64,000 nt of DNA from Alphaproteobacteria bacterium (GCA_024244705.1 JAAEOK010000036.1:155441-219440); one strand, 5' to 3'; counted from the first letter of the stretch, positions 1 through 8,933 are shown. Notes: generated by a model not told the origin, from the letters alone. Made by a program: numbers and translations.

Positions 1-2451
1 CACGCCATTCTCGACCGCCTCGGCCGCGGTAACGAGCCTGTCGGGCTGCTGTTCGGGCAGGGGGATGCGGCGGTTGCGGCGATCCTCGGCGCCCTCAAGG
101 CCGGCAAGATCTATGTCGCCATGGACCCGGCCTGGCCGGCCGACGACCTGCGCCGGGTCGTCGCCGATTGCCGCCCGCGTTTGATTCTGACCGCCGGGGA
201 AATCCGAAATTTGGCGTTGGATCTCGCCGGCGCCGCGGATCGCTGGCTGGACGTCGAGGAGATCCGACCCGGCACACGGGACGATGACCCCGAACTCGAA
301 ATCGCGCCGGCGGATACCTGTTACATCTACTACACCTCGGGCAGCACAGGCCTACCCAAGGGTGTCTACGACAGTCATCGAAACGTCCTCCACAACGTGA
401 TGCGATACACCAACAGCCTCGGCATCGGCCCTGCCGATCGCTTGTCGCTGATCCAGTCGCCGGCCTTCAGCGGTACCGTGTCGACCCAGTTTTCGGCGCT
501 GGCGAATGGTGCCGCGCTGTTTCCGTTCGACCTGCATCGCGCCGGCATCGGGCGGCTGGCCGACTGGATTGCCGATGAAGGCGTCACGATCTTCCACTCG
601 GTCCCTGCCATTTTCGAGAGCCTCATGGCAACCGGTCGCAGCTTCGACAGCTTGCGCATCGTTCGCCTCGAAGGCGACCGCGCGGAACGGCGCCAGATTG
701 CTCTTTTTCAGGAGCGTTTCGGCGATCGGTGCATCCTGGTCAATGGATTGGGCGCGACCGAGACCGGGCTCGCGCGGCAGTATTTCATTGGTTCGAAAAG
801 CCAACTCCCGGGCGATGTGGTTCCGGTCGGCTACCCGACCGACGACATGATCGTGCGTGTCGTTGACGATGACGGCGCCGAGGTGCGGCGAGACGACATC
901 GGCGAGATCGCCGTCACCAGCCCCTATCTGGCGCTGGGCTATTGGAACCGCGCCGAGAAGACCTCCGAGGCGTTCACGACCGAAGCCCGGTCAGAGAGCG
1001 AGTGGACCTACCGCACCGGCGATCTCGGCCGGATGGGCGACGACGGTTGCCTCGAAGTTCTCGGTCGAAAAGATTTTTGCCCCAAGCTCAATGGCCGCCG
1101 GATCGACATTCCGGCGATCGAAGCGGCGCTGCATCGCCTCCCGGCCATAGAGCAGGCGGTGGTCGCGGTCGACGGAAACGGGCACGGCGGGCAACGCCTC
1201 GTCGCCTATATCGTGGCCTCCGGCGCCGGGCCGGCGGTCGGGGCCATGCGGCGCGCGCTCGCCGATTCCTTGCCGCCCCACATGATACCCAATCGCTATC
1301 TCTTCATCGATGACCTGCCCCTCGACCGCAACGCAAAAGTCGACCGCCGCAGGCTACCGGCCGCTCCGTCGTCACGCCCCAAGCTGGAGGAGCCTTTCGT
1401 CGCCGCGCGAGGCGCGGTCGAGGAGGCGATCGCGGCGTGTTTTTGTGAGGTGCTATATATCGACTCCGTCGGCGCCGACGACGATTTCTTCGATCTCGGG
1501 GGCGATTCGCTGTTGTACTTGGAACTCCTGACCCGGATCGAGCAGCGCTTCGAGATGTCCACGTTGCCCGACATCCCCGGGGAGCGCTTTACCGTATCCA
1601 CGTTCGCCCAATCGGTGAACGGGGGAGGCCGATCGACCACGTTGGTTCCGTTCCGCAGCGGCGGAACGGGGCCGGCTCTGTTCTGTATGCACAACCATCC
1701 CGGCAATATTCCGGAATACCGCCGCCTCGCCGCCCGCCTGGCGACCGCTCGGCCGGTCTACGGGCTGCAGCGCATCGGCGCTCCCGACAGGGGGTTCGAA
1801 GTGCTCGAAATAGAGGATCATGCCGAGATATTTGTGCGGGAAATCTGTGCCCTTCAGCCCGACGGCCCCTATCATTTGTGCGGCAATTGCTTCGACGGCG
1901 TGGTTGCGTTCGAAGTAGCGCGGCAGTTGCAAGGGCTGGGCCGAGAGATGGGAAAGGTGATCCTGGTCGACACTGCGTTTCCAGCCCGTGACCCTGGCGC
2001 CATCGGGCAGCAGTGGCGCAATCACCACTTCTGGCGATGGTTCGCCGCCCGCCCTTTTGACGAGCAACTCGCTTTTCTAGGCCGCCGCGTGAGAGGCATC
2101 GGAAATTTGTCGGTCCGCGCGATCGCGGGGCGATTGCCGGGCACCGGGAAGCAGGCGCGGGAGAGCGATGCCGATGACGGCGGCGGGTTCCGCTCCAATG
2201 CGATTGCCGCCCATAAAGCGGCGCTCCGGCGCTATCGCCCGCGGCCCTACGATGGCGAGATCACGCTGATCTGTCCGGGACCCCCGCACAATCAGCGCGG
2301 TTGGGCGAAGGTCGCCGACCGCGGGCTGTGCGTTCGCGAGATTCCGGTCGGTCGCGACGTCGGCGGCCGGAAGTTCGAGATGCCCCATCTGACGGCGGAC
2401 CCGTATCTGACGCCATTGGCGGCCCTGATCGACGAAATTCTCGACGCCTGA
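1..2451 (+). CDS. NRPS-like protein: adenylation, carrier and thioesterase domains (5' end outside window)
   Basis: The frame is open from base 1, so the start lies upstream; 816 residues are visible. The adenylation core YYTSGSTGLPKG sits near visible residue 111, GLGATETG and YRTGDLG follow, and the A10 lysine motif DRNAKVDRR is near residue 443. A carrier domain follows with FFDLGGDSL, whose phosphopantetheine serine is about residue 503. The last ~260 residues form an alpha/beta-hydrolase thioesterase. Its nucleophile motif is GNCFDG (Cys about 630) instead of the usual GxSxG, and the likely catalytic histidine is in PHLTADP (about 796). No condensation domain is visible. By family it would activate a carboxylic or amino acid, load it on its own carrier and release it. 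The substrate cannot be read by eye. Confidence 0.88.
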   Translation, partial: HAILDRLGRGNEPVGLLFGQGDAAVAAILGALKAGKIYVAMDPAWPADDLRRVVADCRPRLILTAGEIRNLALDLAGAADRWLDVEEIRPGTRDDDPELEIAPADTCYIYYTSGSTGLPKGVYDSHRNVLHNVMRYTNSLGIGPADRLSLIQSPAFSGTVSTQFSALANGAALFPFDLHRAGIGRLADWIADEGVTIFHSVPAIFESLMATGRSFDSLRIVRLEGDRAERRQIALFQERFGDRCILVNGLGATETGLARQYFIGSKSQLPGDVVPVGYPTDDMIVRVVDDDGAEVRRDDIGEIAVTSPYLALGYWNRAEKTSEAFTTEARSESEWTYRTGDLGRMGDDGCLEVLGRKDFCPKLNGRRIDIPAIEAALHRLPAIEQAVVAVDGNGHGGQRLVAYIVASGAGPAVGAMRRALADSLPPHMIPNRYLFIDDLPLDRNAKVDRRRLPAAPSSRPKLEEPFVAARGAVEEAIAACFCEVLYIDSVGADDDFFDLGGDSLLYLELLTRIEQRFEMSTLPDIPGERFTVSTFAQSVNGGGRSTTLVPFRSGGTGPALFCMHNHPGNIPEYRRLAARLATARPVYGLQRIGAPDRGFEVLEIEDHAEIFVREICALQPDGPYHLCGNCFDGVVAFEVARQLQGLGREMGKVILVDTAFPARDPGAIGQQWRNHHFWRWFAARPFDEQLAFLGRRVRGIGNLSVRAIAGRLPGTGKQARESDADDGGGFRSNAIAAHKAALRRYRPRPYDGEITLICPGPPHNQRGWAKVADRGLCVREIPVGRDVGGRKFEMPHLTADPYLTPLAALIDEILDA

Positions 2452-2497
2452 TCGTCGCCTCGTTGGCGATGCCCGCGAGCCCGCAACGCCGGACGGG

Positions 2498-3283
2498 CTA
2501 AGTATAACGCCCGCTGGCGATGGTGACGCCGCCATCGACGACGATGGCTTGGCCGGTGATCCAGCTCCCGGCGCGGCTCGCCAGCAATAAGGCGGTGCCG
2601 GCGATGTCCACGGGCTCACCCAAGCGGCCGAGCGGGTAGTGGCGAACCGCTTCGTCGTGGGTTTCCCGGTCCTCCCACAAGGTGCGCGCCATGTCGGTCT
2701 TGACGATGCCCGGCGCGATGCAGTTGGCGCGGATATTGTGCGGCCCCCATTCGACGGCCAGATTTCGCGCCAGCTGCAGGTTGGCCGCCTTGGCCAACCC
2801 ATAGATGCCCAGTTTGTCGTGACCCTTGAGCCCGCCGATGCTGGAAACGATGATGACCGTCCCGTCGCGCCGCTCCGCCATTTGTGGCAGGACCAGGTTG
2901 CACAGCCACAGCGTGCTCTTGACGTTGGTATCCATGATCTTGTCGTAGGCCGCCTCGGAGACGCCGAGCATCGGCCCGTAGTGGGGATTGACCGCCGCGT
3001 TGCAGACCAGGATGTCGATGCGGCCCCACTCGGCCAGCGTCCGCTCGACCAGGTTCTCGAGGTCGTCTTGGTGCGACACATTGCACGCGATGTCGATGGC
3101 CGTGCCGCCCGCCGCGGCGATGGCTTCGGCGACCGTCTTGCAGGCATCGGCCTTGCGGCTCGAAACGACGACCTTGGCGCCGGCCGCGGCCAGGACCTCG
3201 GCGATCGCGCGTCCGATGCCTTTCGTTGCTCCGGTGACGATGGCGACTTTCCCGGAAAGATCGAACAGGTCATGATGGTTCAT
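2498..3283 (-). CDS. SDR family oxidoreductase
   Basis: A 261-residue classical short-chain dehydrogenase. It has the Rossmann motif TGATKGIG at residues 17-24, an NAG-like NAA segment, the active-site serine in VSSIGG, the YGLAK (YxxxK) catalytic pair and a GQAIVVDGG C-terminus. The start was placed at MNHHDLF because AAGGAA precedes it by 8 bases, although the frame is open further upstream. Expected activity is NAD(P)-dependent oxidation or reduction of a hydroxy/keto group. It is divergent from two acyl-CoA dehydrogenases, which fits fatty or dicarboxylic acid catabolism, but the substrate is not determined. Confidence 0.88.
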   Translation of the reverse strand: MNHHDLFDLSGKVAIVTGATKGIGRAIAEVLAAAGAKVVVSSRKADACKTVAEAIAAAGGTAIDIACNVSHQDDLENLVERTLAEWGRIDILVCNAAVNPHYGPMLGVSEAAYDKIMDTNVKSTLWLCNLVLPQMAERRDGTVIIVSSIGGLKGHDKLGIYGLAKAANLQLARNLAVEWGPHNIRANCIAPGIVKTDMARTLWEDRETHDEAVRHYPLGRLGEPVDIAGTALLLASRAGSWITGQAIVVDGGVTIASGRYT

Positions 3284-3393
3284 TGCGGGCAATTCCTTGC
3301 GGCGATGGGCCCCGGGATCATATCGCGGGCTGGCGGACGCCGACACCGGTATCCATGTCCGCCGGCCGGATCGCAGGGGAGGGGAGAACCGAC

Positions 3394-4590
3394 GTGGATG
3401 TAAAGCTCAATGCCGAGGACGCCGCCTTTCGTGACGAGGTGCGTCAATTCATCGCCGACAACCTGCCCGCCGATATCCGCCGCCGGGTCGAGACCGGCAA
3501 GCGGCTGTCGAAGGACGACCATGTCCGCTGGCAGAGGGTCCTGCACCAAAAGGGCTGGATCGCGCCCCATTGGCCGGTCGAGCATGGCGGCACCGGCTGG
3601 AGCCCGCTGCGGCGCTATATCTTCGAGGAAGAGCTCGGCCGGGCGCCGACGCCGCGGATCATACCCTTCGGGCTGGCGATGGTCGGGCCGGTGATCATGA
3701 CCTTTGGCGACGATCGCCAGAAGGCGCATTACCTGCCCCGCATCCTGTCCAGCGAGGATTGGTGGTGCCAGGGCTATTCCGAGCCCGGCGCCGGTTCCGA
3801 TCTCGCCTCGCTGCAAACGCGAGCGGTCGCCGATGGTGACGATTACATCGTCAACGGGCAGAAGACGTGGACCACGATGGCCCAGCACGCCGACATGATT
3901 TTCTGCCTGGTGCGGACCTCGACCGCGGGCAAGCCCCAGGAGGGAATTTCATTTCTGCTCATCGACATGAAGAGCGCGGGGATCGAGGTGCGCCCGATCA
4001 CCACGCTCGATGGCGGCCAGGAGGTCAACGAGGTCTTTTTCGACGATGTCCGCGTGCCCAAGGCCAATCTGATTGGCGGGGAAAACAAGGGCTGGACCTA
4101 CGCCAAGTTCCTGCTCGGCCATGAGCGCGCCAATATCGCCGATGTCGGCCGCTCGAAGCGCGAACTGGCCCGCCTCGAAGCGATCGCATCCAGCGAGCTC
4201 TCGGACGGGCGGCCGCTGCTCGACGACCCCGCGTTTCGAAGCAGACTGGCGGCGCTCGAGATCGAGCTGATGGCGTTGGAATCGGTGGTCCTGCGCATGC
4301 TTGGCGACGGCACGAATTCGGGCCCGCCGGGACCCGAGGCCTCGCTGCTCAAGGTCAAGGGCACCGAAATCCAGCAAAAAATCACCGAGCTGCTGTTCGA
4401 GGCCATCGGTCCCTATGCCGCGCCCTTTGTCACCGAGGCGCTCGATGACGGCTGGAACGAGGCGCCGATCGGACCCGATTACGCGGCACCGCTGGCGCCG
4501 TATTATTTCAACTGGCGCAAGGCGTCGATCTACGGCGGCAGCAACGAAATCCAGAAGAACATCATCGCCAAAATGGTGCTGGGGTTTTAG
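3394..4590 (+). CDS. acyl-CoA dehydrogenase, large-subunit type
   Basis: A 398-residue FAD-dependent acyl-CoA dehydrogenase. GTG at 3394 is preferred because GGGGAG lies just upstream and the protein then begins MDVKLNAEDAAFRDEVRQF, the usual family start. It carries GYSEPGAGSDLASL (substrate/FAD loop) and NGQKTWTTMA. The C-terminal YGGSNEIQKNI has Gly where medium-chain enzymes have the catalytic Glu (YEG). The next dehydrogenase begins 4 bases after its stop, so the two are surely cotranscribed. Such adjacent large/small pairs resemble the PimC/PimD pimeloyl-CoA dehydrogenases. That assignment is inference. Confidence 0.88.
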   Translation: MDVKLNAEDAAFRDEVRQFIADNLPADIRRRVETGKRLSKDDHVRWQRVLHQKGWIAPHWPVEHGGTGWSPLRRYIFEEELGRAPTPRIIPFGLAMVGPVIMTFGDDRQKAHYLPRILSSEDWWCQGYSEPGAGSDLASLQTRAVADGDDYIVNGQKTWTTMAQHADMIFCLVRTSTAGKPQEGISFLLIDMKSAGIEVRPITTLDGGQEVNEVFFDDVRVPKANLIGGENKGWTYAKFLLGHERANIADVGRSKRELARLEAIASSELSDGRPLLDDPAFRSRLAALEIELMALESVVLRMLGDGTNSGPPGPEASLLKVKGTEIQQKITELLFEAIGPYAAPFVTEALDDGWNEAPIGPDYAAPLAPYYFNWRKASIYGGSNEIQKNIIAKMVLGF

Positions 4591-4594
4591 GGCG

Positions 4595-5728
4595 ATGGCG
4601 ATCGCATTGAGCGAAGAGCAGCGCCTGTTGCAGGAAAGCGCACGTCGCTTCGTCGAACGCGATTACGGGTTCGCGACCAGGTCCCGCATCGTCGCCAGCG
4701 AAGACGGGATCGACGGCGAGAAATGGAGGCAGTTCGCCGAGCTTGGCTGGCTCGGCGTCGCCGTGCCCGAGGCCTATGGCGGTATGGATGGGGGCCTCGC
4801 CGAGATCGCCGTCCTCTTGGACGCGGTTGGTCGCGGCCTGGTCGTCGAGCCGCTGCTGTCGACCATCGTCCTCGGCGGCGGGCTGATCGGCGAGCTCGGC
4901 ACCGAGGCGCAGAAGCGGGACCTGCTGCCGCCCATGGTGGCCGGAGAGCGGCGCTTCGCGGTCGCGCTCGGCGAGCCGCAGGCGCGCTACGATCTGCACG
5001 ATGTTACGGCCCGTGCAAGGCCCGAGGGGGACGGCTTCGTGATCAGCGGCCACAAGAGCGTCGTCTATGATGCGCCCGGCGCCGATATGCTTCTCGTCGT
5101 CGCCCGCTCGGCGGGCGAGCCGCGCGACGTGGACGGCCTGAGCTTGTTCCTGGTCGCCCCTGGAATGCCCGGGGTTACCCTCAGGCCTTATCCGACCATC
5201 GATGGCGGCCGCGGCGCCGATGTCGTCCTCGACGATGTCCGGGTATCCGGCGATGCCATCCTCGGAACACCCGGTTCGGCGCTAGCCGCCCTGACCCGGG
5301 CGGTGGACCGGGCGCGGATCGTCCTCGGCTCGGAAGCCGCCGGGATCATGGCGGTTCTCGTCGACGCGACGCGGGACTACCTCAAGACCCGCCGCCAATT
5401 TGGCACAACGCTGGAGAAATTTCAGGTCCTGCAACACCGGCTTGTCGATATGCTGATCGCGCAACAGATGACCGAAGCGTTGGTGCTGCGCGTCGCCCTC
5501 GAATACGACGACTTGGACAACTCGGAGAAAGCGCGGGCTGCGGCTGCGGTCAAGGCCAAGGTCGGGGAGGCCGGAAAATTCATCGGCCAGCAGGCCGTTC
5601 AACTGCATGGTGGCATTGGCATGACCGACGAACTGCCGGTCGGCCACTACTTCAAGCGGCTGTCGATTATCGGAACGATGTTCGGCGACGCGGCGTATCA
5701 CCTGCGGCGTTTCCGCGACCTGGCCTGA
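4595..5728 (+). CDS. acyl-CoA dehydrogenase, small-subunit type
   Basis: A 377-residue acyl-CoA dehydrogenase beginning MAIALSEEQRLLQESARRF, 4 bases after the preceding dehydrogenase. The frame is open upstream, but that part is only a shadow of the previous gene. It contains the middle beta-domain motif VISGHKSVVYDAPGADMLL and the C-terminal helices with QLHGGIGMTDELPVGHYFKR. The canonical YEG-type catalytic Glu is not visible near the C-terminus. Together with its neighbour it probably forms a heteromeric enzyme (PimD-like small subunit) oxidising an acyl-CoA thioester in the cytoplasm. Confidence 0.87.
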   Translation: MAIALSEEQRLLQESARRFVERDYGFATRSRIVASEDGIDGEKWRQFAELGWLGVAVPEAYGGMDGGLAEIAVLLDAVGRGLVVEPLLSTIVLGGGLIGELGTEAQKRDLLPPMVAGERRFAVALGEPQARYDLHDVTARARPEGDGFVISGHKSVVYDAPGADMLLVVARSAGEPRDVDGLSLFLVAPGMPGVTLRPYPTIDGGRGADVVLDDVRVSGDAILGTPGSALAALTRAVDRARIVLGSEAAGIMAVLVDATRDYLKTRRQFGTTLEKFQVLQHRLVDMLIAQQMTEALVLRVALEYDDLDNSEKARAAAAVKAKVGEAGKFIGQQAVQLHGGIGMTDELPVGHYFKRLSIIGTMFGDAAYHLRRFRDLA

Positions 5729-5736
5729 GTATTTCG

Positions 5737-6222
5737 CTACGAGGCGGGCTTGCCGGTCTGCCATTCGGTGAGCGCGTCGTGGGCGCGAGCCGCCGCTTCC
5801 GCGGCATAGCCCTCCGATCCCTCGGCCGGCGCGGCGAGCTCGATGACATAGCCGTTGGGGTCGCGGAAATAGATCGATTGAATAAACCCGTGATCGGCGA
5901 CACCGCGCGTTTCCCGGCCCTCCGCCCTACCCTTGGCGAACATCGCCGCTTGTGTTTCGGCATCGACTTCCAGGGCGATGTGAAGGTCGTAGTCGTGCTG
6001 ATCCCTGAACTCGAAGGGCGCGCCCGGCACTTCGAAGAAGGCGAGGAACGATCCGTCGCCGAGGCGATAGAAGCTGTGCAATGCCTTGGTGACGCGCCCG
6101 GTCTTGGTCTCGGTGATTTCGAAAGCGTCGGCCAGGGGAAGGCCAAGGAAATCCTCATAGAACTTTCGCGTTTCTTCCGAATCGCGGCAGCGATAGGCGT
6201 TGTGATGGAGGCCCTTGATCAT
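5737..6222 (-). CDS. VOC family protein (glyoxalase/dioxygenase fold)
   Basis: A 161-residue protein beginning MIKGLHHNAYRC, which carries the first metal-ligand histidine region of the vicinal oxygen chelate fold. A second half with FRDPNGYVIEL gives the typical C-terminal Glu ligand. The middle segment ALEVDAETQAAMFAKG is the second beta-alpha module. The start was set at the conserved VOC N-terminus because the frame runs further upstream without homology-like sequence. It lies convergent to the acyl-CoA dehydrogenases. Substrate unknown; extradiol dioxygenase, lactoylglutathione lyase or a thiol transferase are all possible. Confidence 0.78.
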   Translation of the reverse strand: MIKGLHHNAYRCRDSEETRKFYEDFLGLPLADAFEITETKTGRVTKALHSFYRLGDGSFLAFFEVPGAPFEFRDQHDYDLHIALEVDAETQAAMFAKGRAEGRETRGVADHGFIQSIYFRDPNGYVIELAAPAEGSEGYAAEAAARAHDALTEWQTGKPAS

Positions 6223-6399
6223 GGCGGCATGTCCCGTGCGATTGCTACGCAACCCCGATCTTGAGCGTCCCTGGCGTCGCGTCAAGGGGCGGCCCGACGA
6301 GGCTGCCGGTCGACATCGACCGCCGATGTTGGAAAACCAAAGAGTTTCAAGATGTTATCGCCGTCAGGCGTCACCAGTGCCCCGGCCGTCGCGGCCGGA

Positions 6400-7104
6400 T
6401 CAGGCTTGCACCCGGCCGTAGAGATAGCCCGCGACCGAGCCCAGAACGGCCCAGAAAATGGCGCCACCGGCGACCGACAGGATGGCAAACTCGGCGGCCA
6501 ATTCGGGCGGCGCCAAGCCGATTCCGTCACCGAGAGGTAGCGAGAGCAATTGCGGCAGGACGATCGCCGCGACGCCCACGGCCTTCAGCCAGGGCCGCGC
6601 GCCGAACGCGATAAGGGCGATACCGCCAGCGGTGGCGACGGCGATGCCGAGCCACGCCATCTGGCGGAGCGATACGTCGATCGCCGCCGCGCCCGGCAAC
6701 TCCGGCGGCATCTGCAGCGCGGGCGCCAGGACGAAGGCGGCAAACCCCGCCATCCCCCACAGCAATCCGTTGCTCGCGCGGACCGGCCGTCCGGAGAGGA
6801 TGAACCCGGCGACCAGCAACAAGGCGAAGCCGATGCCGGTCAGGATATTGGCGAGCGAGGTGAAACCGACCCGCTCGATCCCATCCGCGGGGGCCCAGGC
6901 GCCGTCGCCGTGGTCATGCTCCGCCGCCACGCCGGCCGCGGGTTCGGCCCCATGCGTGTCACCGGCCGGAGAAGTGGACGCCGCGTGTTCGAACGTTTCC
7001 GCCTCGTGGATCAACGGCGTCAGCTTGTAGGATTGCAGCAGCGTTACCGCCAAACCGGCGACGGCGCCGGCGATGACGGCGATCAGGAGCGCGCGCAGAA
7101 TCAC
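6400..7104 (-). CDS. cbtA: cobalt transporter subunit CbtA
   Basis: A 234-residue inner-membrane protein with about six hydrophobic segments, starting (GTG at 7104) with VILRALLIAVIAGAVAGL. A His/Glu-containing soluble loop (HEAETFEHAA, AAEHDHGDGAW) follows the first membrane helix, as in CbtA. It begins 10 bases after the stop of cbtB, so the two form a cbtBA operon. CbtAB is known as a predicted cobalt uptake system tied to B12 synthesis, which fits its place beside the cobalamin cluster. The frame continues upstream of GTG into cbtB and that part is not used. Confidence 0.85.
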   Translation of the reverse strand: MILRALLIAVIAGAVAGLAVTLLQSYKLTPLIHEAETFEHAASTSPAGDTHGAEPAAGVAAEHDHGDGAWAPADGIERVGFTSLANILTGIGFALLLVAGFILSGRPVRASNGLLWGMAGFAAFVLAPALQMPPELPGAAAIDVSLRQMAWLGIAVATAGGIALIAFGARPWLKAVGVAAIVLPQLLSLPLGDGIGLAPPELAAEFAILSVAGGAIFWAVLGSVAGYLYGRVQA

Positions 7105-7114
7105 GGGTCGTGGC

Positions 7115-7297
7115 CTAGTGGCAGGGGAATGCCATGGAATGCCGCGAATCGTGGGCCGCGTTGTGCAGCGTGCTCGACTGCGCGAAGCCGACACCCCAAA
7201 CAATGAACATTCCCAACAATGCGAGAACGATGACCGCCCCCAGGCGCTCTTGGGTACCGACCGAAAGCCGTCCGTGCTGTGTAGCGTTGGTTTGCAT
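7115..7297 (-). CDS. cbtB: cobalt transporter subunit CbtB
   Basis: A 60-residue protein with one membrane helix and the diagnostic C-terminal metal-binding tail HDSRHSMAFPCH. The start at 7297 (MQTNATQ) was chosen because GGAG lies 11 bases upstream and the length then matches the family. A longer frame starts at 7348. CbtB pairs with CbtA, 10 bases downstream. No cobalamin B12 box is recognisable in its leader, but a strong hairpin lies at 7332-7363. Confidence 0.88.
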   Translation of the reverse strand: MQTNATQHGRLSVGTQERLGAVIVLALLGMFIVWGVGFAQSSTLHNAAHDSRHSMAFPCH

Positions 7298-7331
7298 GTG
7301 CTTCAGCTCCATCGACTGTGCCCCTGCGGGA

Positions 7332-7363
7332 CGTGGCGCCGCCATCATGGCAGCACGGCCACG
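7332..7363 (-). promoter_or_regulatory. strong hairpin in the cbtB leader
   Basis: On the minus strand CGTGGC and GCCACG enclose an inner stem GCTGCC-ATGAT-GGCGGC. This gives an almost continuous 12-bp hairpin about 35 bases before the cbtB start. No U-run follows, so it is not a plain terminator. It could be a metal- or protein-responsive leader element; this is inference. Confidence 0.4.
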
Positions 7364-7397
7364 TTCATGTCAGCCCGACAGGCAGCCGCGTGTCTAG

Positions 7398-7425
7398 TTT
7401 CTAACCGAACAGAAATTGTCGTCAA
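7398..7425 (-). promoter_or_regulatory. candidate sigma-70 promoter of cbtBA
   Basis: On the minus strand TTGACG (7420-7425) is separated by 16 bases from TAGAAA (7398-7403). It lies about 100 bases upstream of the cbtB start, in the divergent cbtB/cobC gap. The -10 match is weak. Confidence 0.35.
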
Positions 7426-7563
7426 GCGATCCCTGCGCCGGTCGATACGATTATACGCGATATTATGCGCCGTGAACCCTGCGCGACGAACGGTTTGCAC
7501 CCAGTGGCGGTCGGCTGCTATGGAGGACCGTGAGCTGCCCCAGGCTTCGAATACAGGCCCTCG

Positions 7564-8589
7564 ATGATGGATGAAAAGGACGCCCGTCCGCACCACGGCG
7601 GCGGATTGGATGCGGTCAGGCCATTGAAGACATCGCGGGGCGATGCCTGGATCGACCTGTCGACGGGAATCAATCCCTGGCCCTATCCGCTGCCCAAGAT
7701 AGAATCCGCGGCCTGGCACCGCCTTCCCGGCGTCGAGCTTTTGGAGGCGGCGCTGGACGCCGCCCGGTCCTGCTATGGCGCTCCCCAAGACGCCCGGCTC
7801 GTCGCGGCGCCGGGTTCGCAGGCACTCATCCAGTGGCTGCCGTGGCTGCGATCACGCGGCCGCGTGGCCGTCTTGGGTCATACCTATGGCGAGCATGCCT
7901 ATTGCTGGGGTCAAGCGGGTCATGACGTGGCCGTCGTCGACGATCTCGGGGATGCGATCAGGACGGCGGATGTCGTTGTGGTGACTAATCCGAACAATCC
8001 CGACGGGCGTGTCCGAGCCCCGGCAGAGCTGCGCGAGGCCGCGGTTCTGCTGGCCGCGCGCGGCGGCTGGCTGATCGTCGACGAGGCCTTCGCCGATCTG
8101 CAACCCGATTGCTCGCTTGCGTCGGCGGCCGATACCCCCGGCGTTTGCGTGCTGCGATCGGTCGGCAAGTTTTTCGGACTGGCCGGCTTGCGGCTCGGCT
8201 TCCTGATCGGCGCCCAGGATATCGCCGACCGCGTCGAAGCGGCGCTCGGCCCGTGGGCGGTCAGCGGCCCCGCGCTCGCCATCGGTTCGCGGGCCCTCGG
8301 CGATCGCGCTTGGATCGACAAGACGCGCGCGCGGCTGTCGGACGCGGCCGCTCAATTGTCGTCTCTTCTCGATGCGGCCGGATTCGAGGACATCGGCGGA
8401 ACCAGCCTGTTCCGCCTGGTGGCTCACGAACGCGCGGCGGCCATTCATGACGGATTGCTCGGGGCGGGCATTCTGGTGCGGAACTTTCCCGAACAACCGC
8501 GCTGGCTGCGGTTCGGGCTACCGGCCAGCGGCCGCGAGCGGACCCGATTGGAGCGGAGCCTGGCGGCAATTATCGGCCCTCAGTCATGA
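7564..8589 (+). CDS. cobC: L-threonine-O-3-phosphate decarboxylase (CobC/CobD)
   Basis: A 341-residue fold-type I PLP enzyme. STGINPWPYP near residue 33 is the family signature, VVVTNPNNPDGR the aspartate/asparagine region, IVDEAFADL the PLP aspartate region, and SVGKFFGLAGLRLG holds the PLP lysine (K202). It makes (R)-1-amino-2-propanol phosphate for the nucleotide loop of cobalamin. Named cobC in Pseudomonas denitrificans and cobD in Salmonella. A second ATG lies one codon downstream. It stands upstream of the cobalamin riboswitch, so it is not under that element. Confidence 0.93.
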   Translation: MMDEKDARPHHGGGLDAVRPLKTSRGDAWIDLSTGINPWPYPLPKIESAAWHRLPGVELLEAALDAARSCYGAPQDARLVAAPGSQALIQWLPWLRSRGRVAVLGHTYGEHAYCWGQAGHDVAVVDDLGDAIRTADVVVVTNPNNPDGRVRAPAELREAAVLLAARGGWLIVDEAFADLQPDCSLASAADTPGVCVLRSVGKFFGLAGLRLGFLIGAQDIADRVEAALGPWAVSGPALAIGSRALGDRAWIDKTRARLSDAAAQLSSLLDAAGFEDIGGTSLFRLVAHERAAAIHDGLLGAGILVRNFPEQPRWLRFGLPASGRERTRLERSLAAIIGPQS

Positions 8590-8619
8590 ATTCGCCGCTG
8601 TGGACAGGCGCGGTTAAAA

Positions 8620-8648
8620 TTGACAGCCGGAGCGCCGAGTCCATAGAG
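8620..8648 (+). promoter_or_regulatory. promoter of the cobU operon
   Basis: A perfect -35 TTGACA (8620-8625) is followed after 16-17 bases by CATAGAG (-10 like). It lies immediately upstream of the cobalamin riboswitch, so transcription would start near 8655 and enter the aptamer. Confidence 0.6.
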
Positions 8649-8656
8649 TGGCGCCG

Positions 8657-8862
8657 CTGGTTTCGGGTCTTCGTTCGCCGCTCGGGGAACGGAGGGTAAC
8701 AGGGAACACGGTGCGGCGGTGTCGACCGCTCATTCCGTGACTGCCCCCGCAACTGTAAGCGGCGAGCCCGCGCTGCAACGGGCCACTGATCGGGGCGATA
8801 GGCCGGGTCGGGAAGGCGCAGCGCAGGGCGACGACCCGCGAGTCAGGACATCTGCCCGGATT
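8657..8862 (+). promoter_or_regulatory. cobalamin (B12) riboswitch
   Basis: The conserved cobalamin aptamer blocks occur in order: GGGAACACGGTG (8702-8713), CCCCGCAACTGTAAGC (around 8746), GCCACTG (around 8782), GGGAAGGC (around 8810) and the B12 box AGTCAGGACATCTGCC (8841 onward). The structure ends about 70 bases before the cobU start. By family, adenosylcobalamin binding represses the downstream operon (cobU-cobW-cobN-cobO). The segment after the B12 box has a short CGAAAC/GTTTCG complement and a U-run in GGGTCTTTTT, so termination or translation control are both possible. Confidence 0.95.
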
Positions 8863-8933
8863 CCAGCCTTACGAAACCGTTTCGGGCGGGGTGCACCGAT
8901 GGGTCTTTTTACGGCATTGCGACGGCGAAGGTC

